NCBI GenBank assembly: GCA_020696345.1
Contig: JAEHCK010000004.1
Location: 1 to 64,000, forward strand
Source of the DNA: Thermoplasmata archaeon
Lineage (GTDB): Archaea; Thermoplasmatota; Penumbrarchaeia; JAEHCK01
DNA length: 64,000 nucleotides
Direction: 5' to 3'
Position numbers and translations under genes: made by a program
Shown: piece after piece, positions 55,836-64,000 of the stretch
Layout: every line of letters starts with the position of its first letter
Numbering within the stretch: position 1 is the stretch's first letter
Notes under the pieces: generated by a model
Databases searched by the model: none
What the model was told of the DNA's origin: nothing
Seen by the model: only the letters and a program-made list of their open reading frames with translations

Positions 55836-57845
55836 TTGGCAAAAATATTTATCGGTGTTGCGTGGCCGTATGCGAACGGCCCGATCCATGTGGGTCATGT
55901 TGCAGGTTGTTATCTACCGCCCGACATCTTCGCACGGTACCACAGGATGATCGGCAATGAGGTGCTAATGGTCTCTGGCTCTGACGAACACGGCACACCA
56001 ATTACCGTGACTGCGGAACAGGAGTGTGTGGAACCAGCTGTAATAGCCAAGCGTTATCATGAGATAAATGCAAAGGCGCTGAATGATCTGGGCATTTCAT
56101 TCGACCTGTTCTTCGAAACCTCTGACCCGAACCATAAAATCGTTGTACATGACATTTTCTTAAAGTTGCTGGAAAAAGAATACATTTACAAAAAGACCAT
56201 GGAATTATTGTTCTGCACCCAGTGCAACCGGTTTTTACCCGATAGATATGTCGAGGGCCAGTGTCCGCACTGCGATCACGAGGCGGCACGAGGCGACCAG
56301 TGTGATGAATGCGGTAAACCGCTGGACACCATAGAATTGATCGGACCAAAATGCAAGCTCTGCGGTTCATATCCTGAACTACGCGAGACCGAGCATTTCT
56401 TTTTCAAACTAAGTGCGTTTCAGGAAAGGCTGATAGAATATACAGCAGATAAAGAACATTGGCGGCATAATACAAAAAACTTCATCCGCAACTGGCTCAC
56501 GGGCGGGCTTCGTGACAGGGCCATCACACGCGATATCCGGTGGGGCGTGGATATACCCCTCGATGGGTTTGAGGATAAACGTATTTATGTCTGGTTCGAG
56601 GCGGTGATCGGCTATTTATCCACATCCAAAGAGTGGTCGCGGCGGTCGGGTGACCCTGACAAGTGGAAGGAGTTCTGGCAGGATACAAAAGTTAAGCATT
56701 ATTATTTTTTAGGTAAGGATAACATCCCATTCCACACCATTATCTGGCCGGCAATATTACTCGGTTACGGCGGCCTCAACCTACCATACGATGTCCCGGC
56801 CAACGAATATCTGCGGTTCGAGGGCGAGCAATTCTCCAAAAGTCGCGGGGTGACCATTGATGTGCCTGACTTACTCAAGCACTACGACCCTGACCAGCTC
56901 AGATACTATCTGGCGATCAACATGCCAGAGAACCGTGATGCCGACTTCTCATGGGACGATTTCGAGAACAGGATCAATACAGAGCTTGTGGGCACCCTGG
57001 GAAATTTCATACATCGTGCTTTGACATTTACCGCCAAGAACTTCGGTGAGATACCCACCCTTGATGAAACAAAACTAACTGCCGAGGACCATGAAGCATT
57101 GCAGATGATCGATAAAACTTTTAAAGATGTATCTGTTAATATTGAGAAGTGCCAATTCAAAAATGCAATAAAAAATATAATGGCGCTTGCACATTTCGGC
57201 AATCGATACTTTGATAAAAAGGCGCCATGGTCACTCTTGAAAACCGACCGTGACGCGTGCGCAAACGCATTACATTTAAATCTGCGGCTCGTGAAAGCGC
57301 TGGCGGTTTTAACATACCCGTTCATGCCGAATGCTGCATTGCGGCTTTGGAACATGATAGGTTATCCGGATCCTATTGAAAATGCAGCTTGGTCGGCCGG
57401 TGTCGAAGGGCTCACGCAGGGTGCTAAATTAGCACATCCAGTTCCGTTGTTCAAAAAGATCGTGGTGAATGGTCAAGATAAAATTAAGGAAAAAAAGATA
57501 GAGGGAGTTATTGACATGATGAAATTTACGGATTTTCAGAAAGTAAACTTACGTATAGGCAAAGTGACCAAGGTCGAAGACCATCCGGATGCAGACAAAT
57601 TATATGTGCTGCAGGTGGATTTCGGCAATGAACAGCGTCAATTGGTTGCTGGGCTGAAAGGGTATTATGAGAAAGAAGAGATCTTGAACAAGAATATTGT
57701 CGTGGTCATGAACCTTGAACCGGCAAAACTACGCGGTATTGATTCCAATGGTATGCTGTTAGCGGCTGATGATGGTAAGGGCGGCGTGGCATTGTTGATC
57801 CCTGACCCTGACCGCAATATTGCAATTGGTTCACGAGTGAAATAA
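55836..57845 (+). CDS. metG: Methionyl-tRNA synthetase
   Basis: Class I aminoacyl-tRNA synthetase of 669 aa charging tRNA-Met. The HIGH motif appears as HVGH (18-21) after WPYANGPI. The connective peptide carries two zinc knuckles (CTQCNRFLPD ... CPHC, CDECGKPLD ... CKLCGSYPE). The KMSKS equivalent is GEQFSKSRGVTID. An anticodon-binding helical domain follows. The C-terminal 110 aa are a tRNA-binding OB-fold (MMKFTDFQKVNLRIGKVTKV ... DADKLYVLQVDFG) as in EMAPII/Arc1p-type extensions. TTG start; no closer ATG exists. Confidence 0.96.
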   Translation: MAKIFIGVAWPYANGPIHVGHVAGCYLPPDIFARYHRMIGNEVLMVSGSDEHGTPITVTAEQECVEPAVIAKRYHEINAKALNDLGISFDLFFETSDPNHKIVVHDIFLKLLEKEYIYKKTMELLFCTQCNRFLPDRYVEGQCPHCDHEAARGDQCDECGKPLDTIELIGPKCKLCGSYPELRETEHFFFKLSAFQERLIEYTADKEHWRHNTKNFIRNWLTGGLRDRAITRDIRWGVDIPLDGFEDKRIYVWFEAVIGYLSTSKEWSRRSGDPDKWKEFWQDTKVKHYYFLGKDNIPFHTIIWPAILLGYGGLNLPYDVPANEYLRFEGEQFSKSRGVTIDVPDLLKHYDPDQLRYYLAINMPENRDADFSWDDFENRINTELVGTLGNFIHRALTFTAKNFGEIPTLDETKLTAEDHEALQMIDKTFKDVSVNIEKCQFKNAIKNIMALAHFGNRYFDKKAPWSLLKTDRDACANALHLNLRLVKALAVLTYPFMPNAALRLWNMIGYPDPIENAAWSAGVEGLTQGAKLAHPVPLFKKIVVNGQDKIKEKKIEGVIDMMKFTDFQKVNLRIGKVTKVEDHPDADKLYVLQVDFGNEQRQLVAGLKGYYEKEEILNKNIVVVMNLEPAKLRGIDSNGMLLAADDGKGGVALLIPDPDRNIAIGSRVK

Positions 57846-58513
57846 TGAGATTAGACCTTCATGCACATACGATCTATTCTGCCGATGGCAATGTTGAGCC
57901 CGAGATATATATTAAACATGCACAAAAAATTGGATTGGCCGGGCTTGCAATTACCGACCACAACGAGGTCAAAGGTGCAATAAAAGCATACCAATTGGCT
58001 AAAAAAAATAAAGATGTCACCATCGTACGCGGAGTTGAGGTCTCGACATCGAACGGACATGTTTTGGCTTATGGTGTAAAAGACAAAATACCGCGCGGCC
58101 TTACACCTGAAGAGACCAAAGAGCGGATCGTAGAACTGGGCGGTGTGGCTGTTGCCGCACACCCGTATAGGCTCGTATCCGGCCTTGGAGTTGAAACTGT
58201 AAAACAGGCCAAGTTTGATCTTGTGGAAGTATTGAACCATCGTTCACCCAAACATGAGAACGGCCGGGCCTTAAAATTAGCAAATGAACTTGGGGCGGGG
58301 TTGCTTGGCGGCTCAGACGCACATTATACCTGGGAACTTGGTCTGGCTGCAACCGAGTTTAAAATTGAAACAGATAATGAAGGAGATATTATTGCCGAGA
58401 TCTCAAAAAAACGTACCGAGCCGATCGGCGAGAGCTCAACATTCTTCCAGGGCGTGGCCATGTACTCTAAACTTGTAGTACATTGGTTGAAACGCGGCTT
58501 TAAGAGGATTTAA
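57845..58513 (+). CDS. PHP-domain metal-dependent phosphoesterase
   Basis: A 222-aa PHP protein. Metal-ligand motifs in order: LHAHTIYSADG (His5, His7), LAITDHNEVKG, the VRGVEVST glutamate, VAAHPYRLVSG and GGSDAHYTWELG. This places it with PHP phosphoesterases acting on nucleotides or small phosphates. Its ATG overlaps the metG stop (TAATG), so it is co-translated with metG; the substrate is unknown. Confidence 0.88.
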   Translation: MRLDLHAHTIYSADGNVEPEIYIKHAQKIGLAGLAITDHNEVKGAIKAYQLAKKNKDVTIVRGVEVSTSNGHVLAYGVKDKIPRGLTPEETKERIVELGGVAVAAHPYRLVSGLGVETVKQAKFDLVEVLNHRSPKHENGRALKLANELGAGLLGGSDAHYTWELGLAATEFKIETDNEGDIIAEISKKRTEPIGESSTFFQGVAMYSKLVVHWLKRGFKRI

Positions 58514-58599
58514 TTAGATTATAGATTATCAACAGGTCATCGTATTCATCTTTCTGCTAATAAAGGTTCAGAATCAAACACTTGTATATCGTGAACTGT

Positions 58600-59874
58600 T
58601 TACACACTCGGGTCTTCTACCTTCCCCATGAACAGAATTTGACCTGTCTCTTTGTGCTGGATAAAGAAGATGAAAGGGTGGTCGGCTTTGAACTCGATAG
58701 GTTGTGGAGAAGAAGATCCTCCACCTCCTTTTTCCTGCATCACCACAGCCGTAGCTGCTGCTGCTTCTGTGCCTTCCTCGTTGACCTCAACAAAGGACTG
58801 GTGAATGACTTTATCTATATACAATTCAGTTTCCGACGTGATCCCTGAAAAGTCAGCTCCCATTCCGAAAGCGGTAGGCATCCCCATGGAGATGAGCTTA
58901 TCTGCCAGGCGATACTTTTGTTCGAACTTGAACTTTGGAAGGTATAGATCGACCCACTCCCCACTAATCTTATCCTTCAGGTCGTTCAGATATGTATGAT
59001 CGAGTTTGGACTCAAGTGATGCAATATCATTCTCTTTTGGGAGCATAATATACATAGAAAGTTCTTCATCTTTGTAGGGTAATTGTAGTAATTGTGTATC
59101 AGAGTTGCTTGCATAATTGAGTTTTTTTGATTCATCGCACATATGCATCATGTCTGTCATGGTCTCCCCACTGCTCGAATTATAGAAGTTCATTTCATTT
59201 GTTGCGCTTTCGTCGAACTGATATTTCCAGTCTGACTTGAAATATATCGCATTGGTCAGTATCAAATAAGTTAGTACGTTTATATCACTTGGAGATAGCA
59301 GGTCATTGATCTTCTCATTGGTCTCTTTCTCAACCCAGTCATTGATCGTATCAACAGAACCGGCGGGGTCGCCGACGAAGTCTAGTTCTTGACCATGTGC
59401 CAGGTAACACGACTCAATTACATTCTTGTAATCCGCATCTATATTCCTTCCTTGTTTGAGCCAATAGGCATTCGCTGTTGAGAGCTCGTATGTGGTGCCA
59501 TCTTTATTCAACTGACTTTGTAAAGACTTGACCATGCCCCATCTGGCCTGGTCGTCTTCCGGGAAGTCCAATACCTGCACCATTTCGGTAGCCGTCTGTC
59601 CTCTGGCCCCTTCGAAGGCCATGCCAAGAGCAATGGAAATACTGTATGGTGAAAAGAATACGTTCTCATCTGAATCAATTAGCTGTTTATACATCTGAAA
59701 AGTGAATTCGTTACTGCTGTTGACAAATTCGTTCATGCCTTTATTGATAACCGAATAAGTAGGGTGAATCGGTTCGTTGTCATCCTCATTATCATTATAT
59801 TCAGTACACCCAGCCGCAACAACTACAGCAACTAGCAACAAGGCCACGAACATGTTCGGGAGTGCCTTTTTCAT
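58600..59874 (-). CDS. Lipoprotein serpin (protease inhibitor) 1
   Basis: A 424-aa serpin. The leader ends in a lipobox with Cys23 (VVVAAGC), so the mature protein is likely a surface lipoprotein. Serpin landmarks: FSPYSISIALGMAFEGARGQ, NAYWLKQGRN, LTNAIYFKSDWKYQF, FKADHPFIFFI. The hinge EEGTEAAAATAVV keeps the small residues needed for inhibitory loop insertion. Counting from the hinge Glu as P17, P1 is Lys (QEK/GGGG), suggesting trypsin-like targets. It is bounded on its upstream side by attC-like site D. Confidence 0.9.
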   Translation of the reverse strand: MKKALPNMFVALLLVAVVVAAGCTEYNDNEDDNEPIHPTYSVINKGMNEFVNSSNEFTFQMYKQLIDSDENVFFSPYSISIALGMAFEGARGQTATEMVQVLDFPEDDQARWGMVKSLQSQLNKDGTTYELSTANAYWLKQGRNIDADYKNVIESCYLAHGQELDFVGDPAGSVDTINDWVEKETNEKINDLLSPSDINVLTYLILTNAIYFKSDWKYQFDESATNEMNFYNSSSGETMTDMMHMCDESKKLNYASNSDTQLLQLPYKDEELSMYIMLPKENDIASLESKLDHTYLNDLKDKISGEWVDLYLPKFKFEQKYRLADKLISMGMPTAFGMGADFSGITSETELYIDKVIHQSFVEVNEEGTEAAAATAVVMQEKGGGGSSSPQPIEFKADHPFIFFIQHKETGQILFMGKVEDPSV

Positions 59875-60073
59875 TTTATCACCAATAACATAATCCTATT
59901 ATGTGCATATAAAAAGATTGGAACAGTTTTAATACAATTACATAATCCTAATATTGACCGATGAATGCCTATATTTTTTGCATAGACTAAATTGTGATCG
60001 AAAGTTTAATAAATAATTGGGTGTGCCTACGCTTTTTACTCTCCTATAATGGTCAACCTTTCAACACGATTTT

Positions 60074-60183
60074 AGATAACGGCTCGCGGGTATGCGAACC
60101 AGCCGAATATAAACGTTTTCTAAATAAAGGCAATTTAGGCGGAAAACCTGCAAGGTCTGGAGCCGTATACCCGCTTGTTGTGC
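60074..60183 (-). mobile_element. attC-like palindrome D (3' of the radical SAM gene)
   Basis: A 110-bp palindrome. The outer heptamers are AGATAAC (60074-60080) and GTTGTGC (60177-60183; one mismatch to GTTRRRY). The inner arms GCGGGTAT (about 60087-60094) and ATACCCGC are perfectly complementary. It starts with AACGGCTCGCGGGTATGCGA, shared with sites A-C. Confidence 0.65.
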
Positions 60184-60197
60184 GAAGTTGCCTAAAA

Positions 60198-61100
60198 CTA
60201 TACCAAACCATAAATCTGCCTCGGTGCAAGGTATTGTGGGAATCTATTTAAAAGATTTAAACGAAGAAGAAAACAAAGATGGCATTCGTCAACATACTTA
60301 TCCTCATGTTTAACATTGTATTTTTTAGCTAAAAAAGCAGGACCTCCTTTAACCAATGGACCACAAATTGGGTGTATATCGGCGTTGTAGCTCTTAACAA
60401 GTTTTGACAACGGAGTCTTCCACATATTGCCCATACTCAGTCCCTGACAGAGATGAACGTTGCCATATGGATCAAGGTGAACTCTCTTTGGTTCTTTCAA
60501 ATCTTCATATGGACATTCTGTTAGTTCTTCCCAAAATTTTTGTGGAAGTCCTTCTACTAATTTCTCAACTGCTCTACCTCTAAACACAACACCACCACTG
60601 ACAATTGGCTCTCCTGTACTCAACTTATTTTTAATGTCTGTCCTGACCGTAGGTTTCTCAATACAAATAGGCTTAGCTAGTATGCCCAATCTTTTTGCCG
60701 CAGATAAAGATCGTTTAGCTGGATTATCTTTTTCATTTTCATAATGGAACAGATCATCACTTACCCGAAAATCAGATATATCCAATTTGTTGAGAGGGTC
60801 CAGCCAAAGTTCTGCATCTTCCTCAGATGTTGCATAATACCCATTAGTTACTACCCCCACTTTGAATCCAAGGTTACGAGCAATTTTAACTCCTTCAAGC
60901 ATTATTGGGTAAAACAAAAATGGTTCACCACCTTCAAAGTATATCCATTCTATTGTTCCAATTTTGACTGCTTCATCAAGAGCCTCTCGTACCTGTCTCA
61001 AAGTGAAAGTCCCTTTAGCATCAGGTCCACTATATACAAAACAATCATCACATTTTAGATTGCACATATAAGTTAGAAGAAAATGAATTCCCGTTAACAT
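60198..61100 (-). CDS. Radical SAM protein with SPASM-like C-terminus
   Basis: A 300-aa radical SAM enzyme. The cluster motif is CNLKCDDCF (Cx3Cx2C) after LLTYM; IYFEGGEPFLFYP is the SAM-binding GGE motif. The C-terminal region has cysteines (ELTECPYEDL, HLDPYGNVHLCQGLSMGNMW, DECHLCFLL) resembling the SPASM/twitch auxiliary-cluster domain used in peptide or protein modification. The ATG at 61100 is selected because GAGGAGGA lies 6-7 nt before it; the longer TTG-started frame (61115) would include that ribosome-binding site. Single-gene cassette between attC-like sites D and E; no substrate gene seen. Confidence 0.88.
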   Translation of the reverse strand: MLTGIHFLLTYMCNLKCDDCFVYSGPDAKGTFTLRQVREALDEAVKIGTIEWIYFEGGEPFLFYPIMLEGVKIARNLGFKVGVVTNGYYATSEEDAELWLDPLNKLDISDFRVSDDLFHYENEKDNPAKRSLSAAKRLGILAKPICIEKPTVRTDIKNKLSTGEPIVSGGVVFRGRAVEKLVEGLPQKFWEELTECPYEDLKEPKRVHLDPYGNVHLCQGLSMGNMWKTPLSKLVKSYNADIHPICGPLVKGGPAFLAKKYNVKHEDKYVDECHLCFLLRLNLLNRFPQYLAPRQIYGLV

Positions 61101-61131
61101 GAGATTCCTCCTCAATTAAATATCGGCAATT

Positions 61132-61220
61132 TCGTAACGGTTGGCGAGTATCTGAAGTTTGCGTAGCAAATTTGGGTCGAGCGAGTGCAGCGAAGCGAAC
61201 CGTATACCCGCGTGTTATAT
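61132..61220 (-). mobile_element. attC-like palindrome E
   Basis: An 89-bp palindrome. The outer heptamers are TCGTAAC (61132-61138) and GTTATAT (61214-61220). The inner arms GGCGAGTAT and ATACCCGC pair with a wobble. The middle (AAGTTTGCG, GCAAATTTGGGTCGAGCGAG) is nearly identical to sites C and F. Confidence 0.65.
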
Positions 61221-61323
61221 TCTTTTTTCCGAAGGAAAAAATGAGCCATAGTCTGCAAAATGGTTTTGTCGAAGGTAAAAAATGGCGAAGAGTCAACGGA
61301 AAAGACAGTAAGAAAATCAGATA

Positions 61324-61767
61324 TTATTTTAGTTCACAAGCAACTAGATCGTCAATAAAAGAACGTGTTTTTTTTAAATTTTCTGTAAAACTTTGTGGAT
61401 ATTGGTATAATGGTGTCCTATCAACACCATGTTCATCAAAATATTCTCCACCTTCTCTAATTGTCCTTCCTTCACATAATGTTTTTGCTATCTTATTACA
61501 AAATTGTTTAAACTCTTCACCTCTACCATGTCTAAACAAGTATAAACCTAATGTTGAAAGTTTGGTACTATAATGCCTAATGCCATCTATACCTGGGCCA
61601 TCATCTTCACCATAACTTTCTATATCTTCTGGAATTTGGCTTATTGCACTTTGTATTTCCAAATACTTTTGTTGCCCAAGTATTTCTAAAACATTATGTG
61701 TAAGCGATTTATCTAACCAATTAAAACCTGCCCGTTCTACTTTTTTCTTATTGTTTGATTGTTTCAT
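61324..61767 (-). CDS. Hypothetical protein, 147 aa, cassette gene
   Basis: Family not recognised. Soluble and mostly helical. It begins MKQSNNKKKVERAGFNWLDK and ends RSFIDDLVACELK, with an IPEDIESYGEDDGPGIDGIR segment in the middle that may be a loop. It lies alone between attC-like sites E and F, the position of a typical single-gene integron cassette of unknown function. Confidence 0.7.
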   Translation of the reverse strand: MKQSNNKKKVERAGFNWLDKSLTHNVLEILGQQKYLEIQSAISQIPEDIESYGEDDGPGIDGIRHYSTKLSTLGLYLFRHGRGEEFKQFCNKIAKTLCEGRTIREGGEYFDEHGVDRTPLYQYPQSFTENLKKTRSFIDDLVACELK

Positions 61768-61844
61768 ACTAAATATAAATAAGATTGTATTATTTAAAAC
61801 TTCATTTTTTATCGATATAATAATTTACCTTCTCCGTCGATTGA

Positions 61845-61940
61845 ATATAACGGCTGCGGATATCTGAAGTTTGCGAACCTAGTGAGCAAATTTGGGTCGA
61901 ACGAGTGAAACGAAGTGAGCCTGATATCCGCATGTTATAT
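61845..61940 (-). mobile_element. attC-like palindrome F (3' of serpin 2)
   Basis: A 96-bp palindrome. The outer heptamers are ATATAAC (61845-61851) and GTTATAT (61934-61940), exact reverse complements. The inner arms TGCGGATATC and GATATCCGCA are perfectly complementary, followed by the AAGTTTGCG / GCAAATTTGGGTCGA centre shared with sites C and E. Confidence 0.7.
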
Positions 61941-62035
61941 GACCGAGCCGAAGGCGAGGCAAGGAAACTGAAGGTTTTCGTAGAGTTGCCCGCATTTTTG
62001 GGCTGTGTGCCCTTTACTTTCTTCCCATTCTCATT

Positions 62036-63289
62036 TCATTTTGTTGGATCAATAACTCTGCCTAAGAATAATATATTTCCCGATTCTCTATCTTGTATTA
62101 TAAATATGAATGGGTGATTTGCATAGAAGCTGATGGAAGGAGCGCTTATAACCATAACACCTCCAGTTGCTGCTGCAGCTTCTGTACCTTCTTCATTCAC
62201 CTCAATAAAAGCTTGATGAATTACAGAACTAATAAAAAGATTGTTTGTGCCATCCATTCCCGAAAAATCTGCACCTGATGAAAAAGCTGTTGACATACCC
62301 ATTTCTTTTAGTGTTTCAGCCATGTAATATTTGGTTTCAAACTTAAATTTTGGTATGCTAATATAAACTTCTTGCTCCGTGAAATTATTTTTCCATTCGT
62401 TGAGTTTTTCTAGACTAATAGATGCTTCAATCGAATCAAGATTGTCTGCTTTTGGTAAAAGTATATGCATAGACAATTCTTCGCTTTCGTAAGGCATTTC
62501 AAGAATCTGTAGTTCATCTGTCTCTGCATAATTGAAGTTTTCAGTTAAACTCATCATTGGGACTTTAACTGTTTTTTCAGAGTTTATTTTGAAATCTTGT
62601 TCCCATGTATTGTTTTCATCAAACTGCTTAACCCAGTTACTTTTAAAATAAATTGCATTAGTAAGTACGAGCCGTGTCATTTGATCAATATCACCCTTTT
62701 GAATCAAATCCTTAATCTTATTGCTTGTTTGCTCTTCCACCCAAGCATTAATCGTCTCACGAGATTTTTCAGTTTCCCCTATAAAATCAAGATTAGTTGC
62801 TTTTCCTCCATAATATTGTTCTATTAGATTTAAATATTCTTCTAAGAACTGATAATTCTCATGAGCCCATAATGCATTCGCTGTGTGAAGTGTATATTCT
62901 TTATCTTTTTTATTGATCTGAGTATAGATATTAACAAAATCAGATCTTCGTGTATCGTTATCTTCTGGAAAATAAAGTACCGACCCCATTTCTTCTTCTG
63001 TTTGACCTCGGGCACCTTCATAAATCATTGCTAAAAGTACTGACATACTGTATGGAGAAAAAAAGATATTTTCTTCTTTATCTTTAAATTCTGAATAAAG
63101 ATCAAATGCAAATTGAGTGGTAGCATTCACAACACTACTTGCTCTTTCCGGAGTTATTTCGCTGTCATCTGTTTTAGGTGTTGGTTGTTTACTATTGGGT
63201 GTTGATTGTTTAATACAACCACACAAAAAGATATTTGAAATAATTGCAACGATTACTATTATTCCTATTGCTTTAATTTTTCGATTCAT
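62036..63289 (-). CDS. Lipoprotein serpin (protease inhibitor) 2
   Basis: A 417-aa serpin. The leader ends LCGC (Cys25), a lipobox, so it is also surface-anchored. Landmarks: FSPYSMSVLLAMIYEGARGQ, NALWAHENYQFLEEYL, LTNAIYFKSNWVKQF, FYANHPFIFII. The hinge EEGTEAAAATGGV is inhibitory-type. Counting from P17, P1 falls on Ser (VIS/APS), unlike the Lys of serpin 1, so the targets probably differ. It lies between sites F and G, as a cassette gene. Confidence 0.9.
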   Translation of the reverse strand: MNRKIKAIGIIVIVAIISNIFLCGCIKQSTPNSKQPTPKTDDSEITPERASSVVNATTQFAFDLYSEFKDKEENIFFSPYSMSVLLAMIYEGARGQTEEEMGSVLYFPEDNDTRRSDFVNIYTQINKKDKEYTLHTANALWAHENYQFLEEYLNLIEQYYGGKATNLDFIGETEKSRETINAWVEEQTSNKIKDLIQKGDIDQMTRLVLTNAIYFKSNWVKQFDENNTWEQDFKINSEKTVKVPMMSLTENFNYAETDELQILEMPYESEELSMHILLPKADNLDSIEASISLEKLNEWKNNFTEQEVYISIPKFKFETKYYMAETLKEMGMSTAFSSGADFSGMDGTNNLFISSVIHQAFIEVNEEGTEAAAATGGVMVISAPSISFYANHPFIFIIQDRESGNILFLGRVIDPTK

Positions 63290-63399
63290 TTATAAATTAA
63301 TAGGTCTCAGTAGTATATAAGGTTAATTAACTTAGTATTACACATCCTGACGGGCACACAGCCTTTTTTATTTTTCCCTCTTGAAATGCGGGCGATTTC

Positions 63400-63457
63400 A
63401 TATAACTCGAATTATGGGTATAATACGTTCGCTTAACCCCTGTAATTTGAGTTATAT
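63400..63457. mobile_element. attC-like palindrome G next to the recombinase stub
   Basis: A 58-bp palindrome: ATATAAC (63400-63406) and GTTATAT (63451-63457), the same heptamers as site F. The adjacent arms TCGAATTA and TAATTTGA pair with one wobble. It is between serpin 2 and the truncated recombinase, where an integron attachment site or first attC would be expected. Confidence 0.6.
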
Positions 63458-63481
63458 GACCACCTTGCCCTATATTCCTAC

Positions 63482-63682
63482 ATGAACTTTGATAATAAAA
63501 ATATTTGCCCTCAATATCCACAAGCCCTGATTGGGAAACTCCATGAAGAATTAACCCTGAGAAAATATTCAGCTCGAACCAGTAAATTATATGCCTCCAT
63601 CATTGAACGATTCCTAGGATATGGAAGATCTCCAAGAGAATTCTTGTTGCTTCGCTCAGATAAAAGCAGGTCCACCATGTGA
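63482..63682 (+). pseudogene. Tyrosine recombinase N-terminal fragment (truncated)
   Basis: Sixty-six codons encode a SAM-like N-terminal core-binding domain of a tyrosine recombinase: ALIGKLHEELTLRKYSARTS then KLYASIIERFLGYGRSPREF. It stops at 63682 shortly after the linker; the catalytic domain (R-H-R-Y) is absent, with GT-rich repeats in its place. It is divergent from the minus-strand cassettes, the layout of an integron integrase, but this piece alone cannot distinguish IntI from XerA-like or other recombinases. Confidence 0.7.
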
Positions 63683-63745
63683 GTGTAAGAGTGTGTGAGT
63701 GTAAGAGTGTGTGGGTTTGGGAGTGTAAGAGTGTAGGAGAGTAAA
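63683..63745. repeat. GAGTGTAAGAGTGT-type tandem run
   Basis: GTGAGTGTAAGAGTGTG-like units repeated four to five times between the recombinase stub and the four-helix-bundle pseudogene. Similar GT-rich runs are common just upstream of standalone four-helix-bundle genes, so it may have moved in with that gene. Confidence 0.6.
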
Positions 63746-63759
63746 AGAGGGATGATAAA

Positions 63760-64000
63760 ATGGTTTTAATAAAAAAATTTGAAGAAATTGAAGCATATTG
63801 CAGAAGGTTTTGCAAGAAGATCTAATCGTGAATTTAGACAATTCTTGGATTATGCTCATGGATCATGTGCTGAGGTTCAATCAGCATTATATGTTGCTTT
63901 TGACCAGAAATATATTTCACAACAGCAATTTAAAAATATTTATAAACATACTGAAGAGATCTCAAGAATGATCACTAGTTTTTCCATTTATTTGCGTAAT
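63760..64000 (+). pseudogene. Four-helix-bundle protein (23S rRNA IVS-encoded family) with internal deletion and frameshift
   Basis: The ATG at 63760 reads MVLIKKFEEIEA, the usual family start. Near 63796-63797 the frame shifts and the sequence resumes at IAEGFARRSNREFRQFLDYA, AHGSCAEVQSALYVAF and beyond, the conserved second half. Roughly 35-40 family residues are missing at this junction. The remainder continues past the right edge. The family is found as inserts in 23S rRNA and as standalone mobile genes. Confidence 0.75.

Overview
The window looks like a chromosomal segment of an uncultured euryarchaeote, most likely Thermoplasmatota-related. The archaeal signals are ribosomal protein S8e, archease, an archaeal-type initiator tRNA-Met without encoded CCA, single-domain KaiC-like ATPases, DUF835-type domains, an archaeal NTP-transferase/left-handed-beta-helix enzyme, membrane-anchored FKBPs and giant FG-GAP/CARDB surface proteins. 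Core genes sit among many horizontally acquired ones. Lineage is inferred from gene content only.

Layout. 1-103: 5' end of a group II intron leaving the window on the left. 0.5-4.1 kb: FrhB-like flavin/Fe-S protein divergent from an NfnA-NfnB pair. 4.4-9.4 kb: cation/H+ antiporter, CBS protein, GT4 glycosyltransferase, sugar-nucleotide transferase. 9.4-18.6 kb: two translationally coupled giant membrane-anchored beta-propeller proteins. 19.8-22.6 kb: an integron-like cassette array (vapBC, macro domain, relBE, small membrane protein) separated by attC-like palindromes. 24.5-26.8 kb: threonine catabolism (tdh-kbl). 27.1-31.9 kb: third giant surface protein. 32-39.7 kb: archease, S8e, RDD and zinc-ribbon membrane proteins, a 530-aa unknown, a Fic protein and a group II intron domain V remnant. 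40-44 kb: two recently duplicated secreted tail-fibre-like proteins with hairpin/T-tract terminators. 44.5-51 kb: PqqD-like plus E1-like (ThiF) pair, an AAA/DUF835/TPR protein, two KaiC-like ATPases and tRNA-Met(i). 51.6-58.5 kb: small wHTH protein, two anchored FKBPs, purA, metG, PHP protein. 58.6-63.5 kb: second cassette array (two lipoprotein serpins, a radical SAM protein, an unknown) beside the N-terminal stub of a tyrosine recombinase, followed by a broken four-helix-bundle gene.

Most striking: (i) seven attC-like palindromes in two clusters, each just 3' of a minus-strand accessory gene, with the recombinase stub divergent at the edge of the second cluster, as in an integron or its relic; (ii) a family of intergenic elements built from 27-bp tandem units in two inverted arms around a shared A/T-rich core, in at least four copies plus two variants, always at gene ends; (iii) a parallel family built from 8-bp units. 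Many long intergenic regions here are large imperfect inverted repeats of low-complexity units, and nothing I know of explains them.

Functionally the window combines translation/RNA maintenance (S8e, archease, MetG, tRNA), redox and amino-acid metabolism (NfnAB, FrhB, Tdh-Kbl, PurA), a large investment in the cell surface (five secreted or anchored proteins above 500 aa, serpins, FKBPs, glycosyltransferase), a probable KaiC/DUF835 signalling module and a mobile toxin-antitoxin/cassette compartment.
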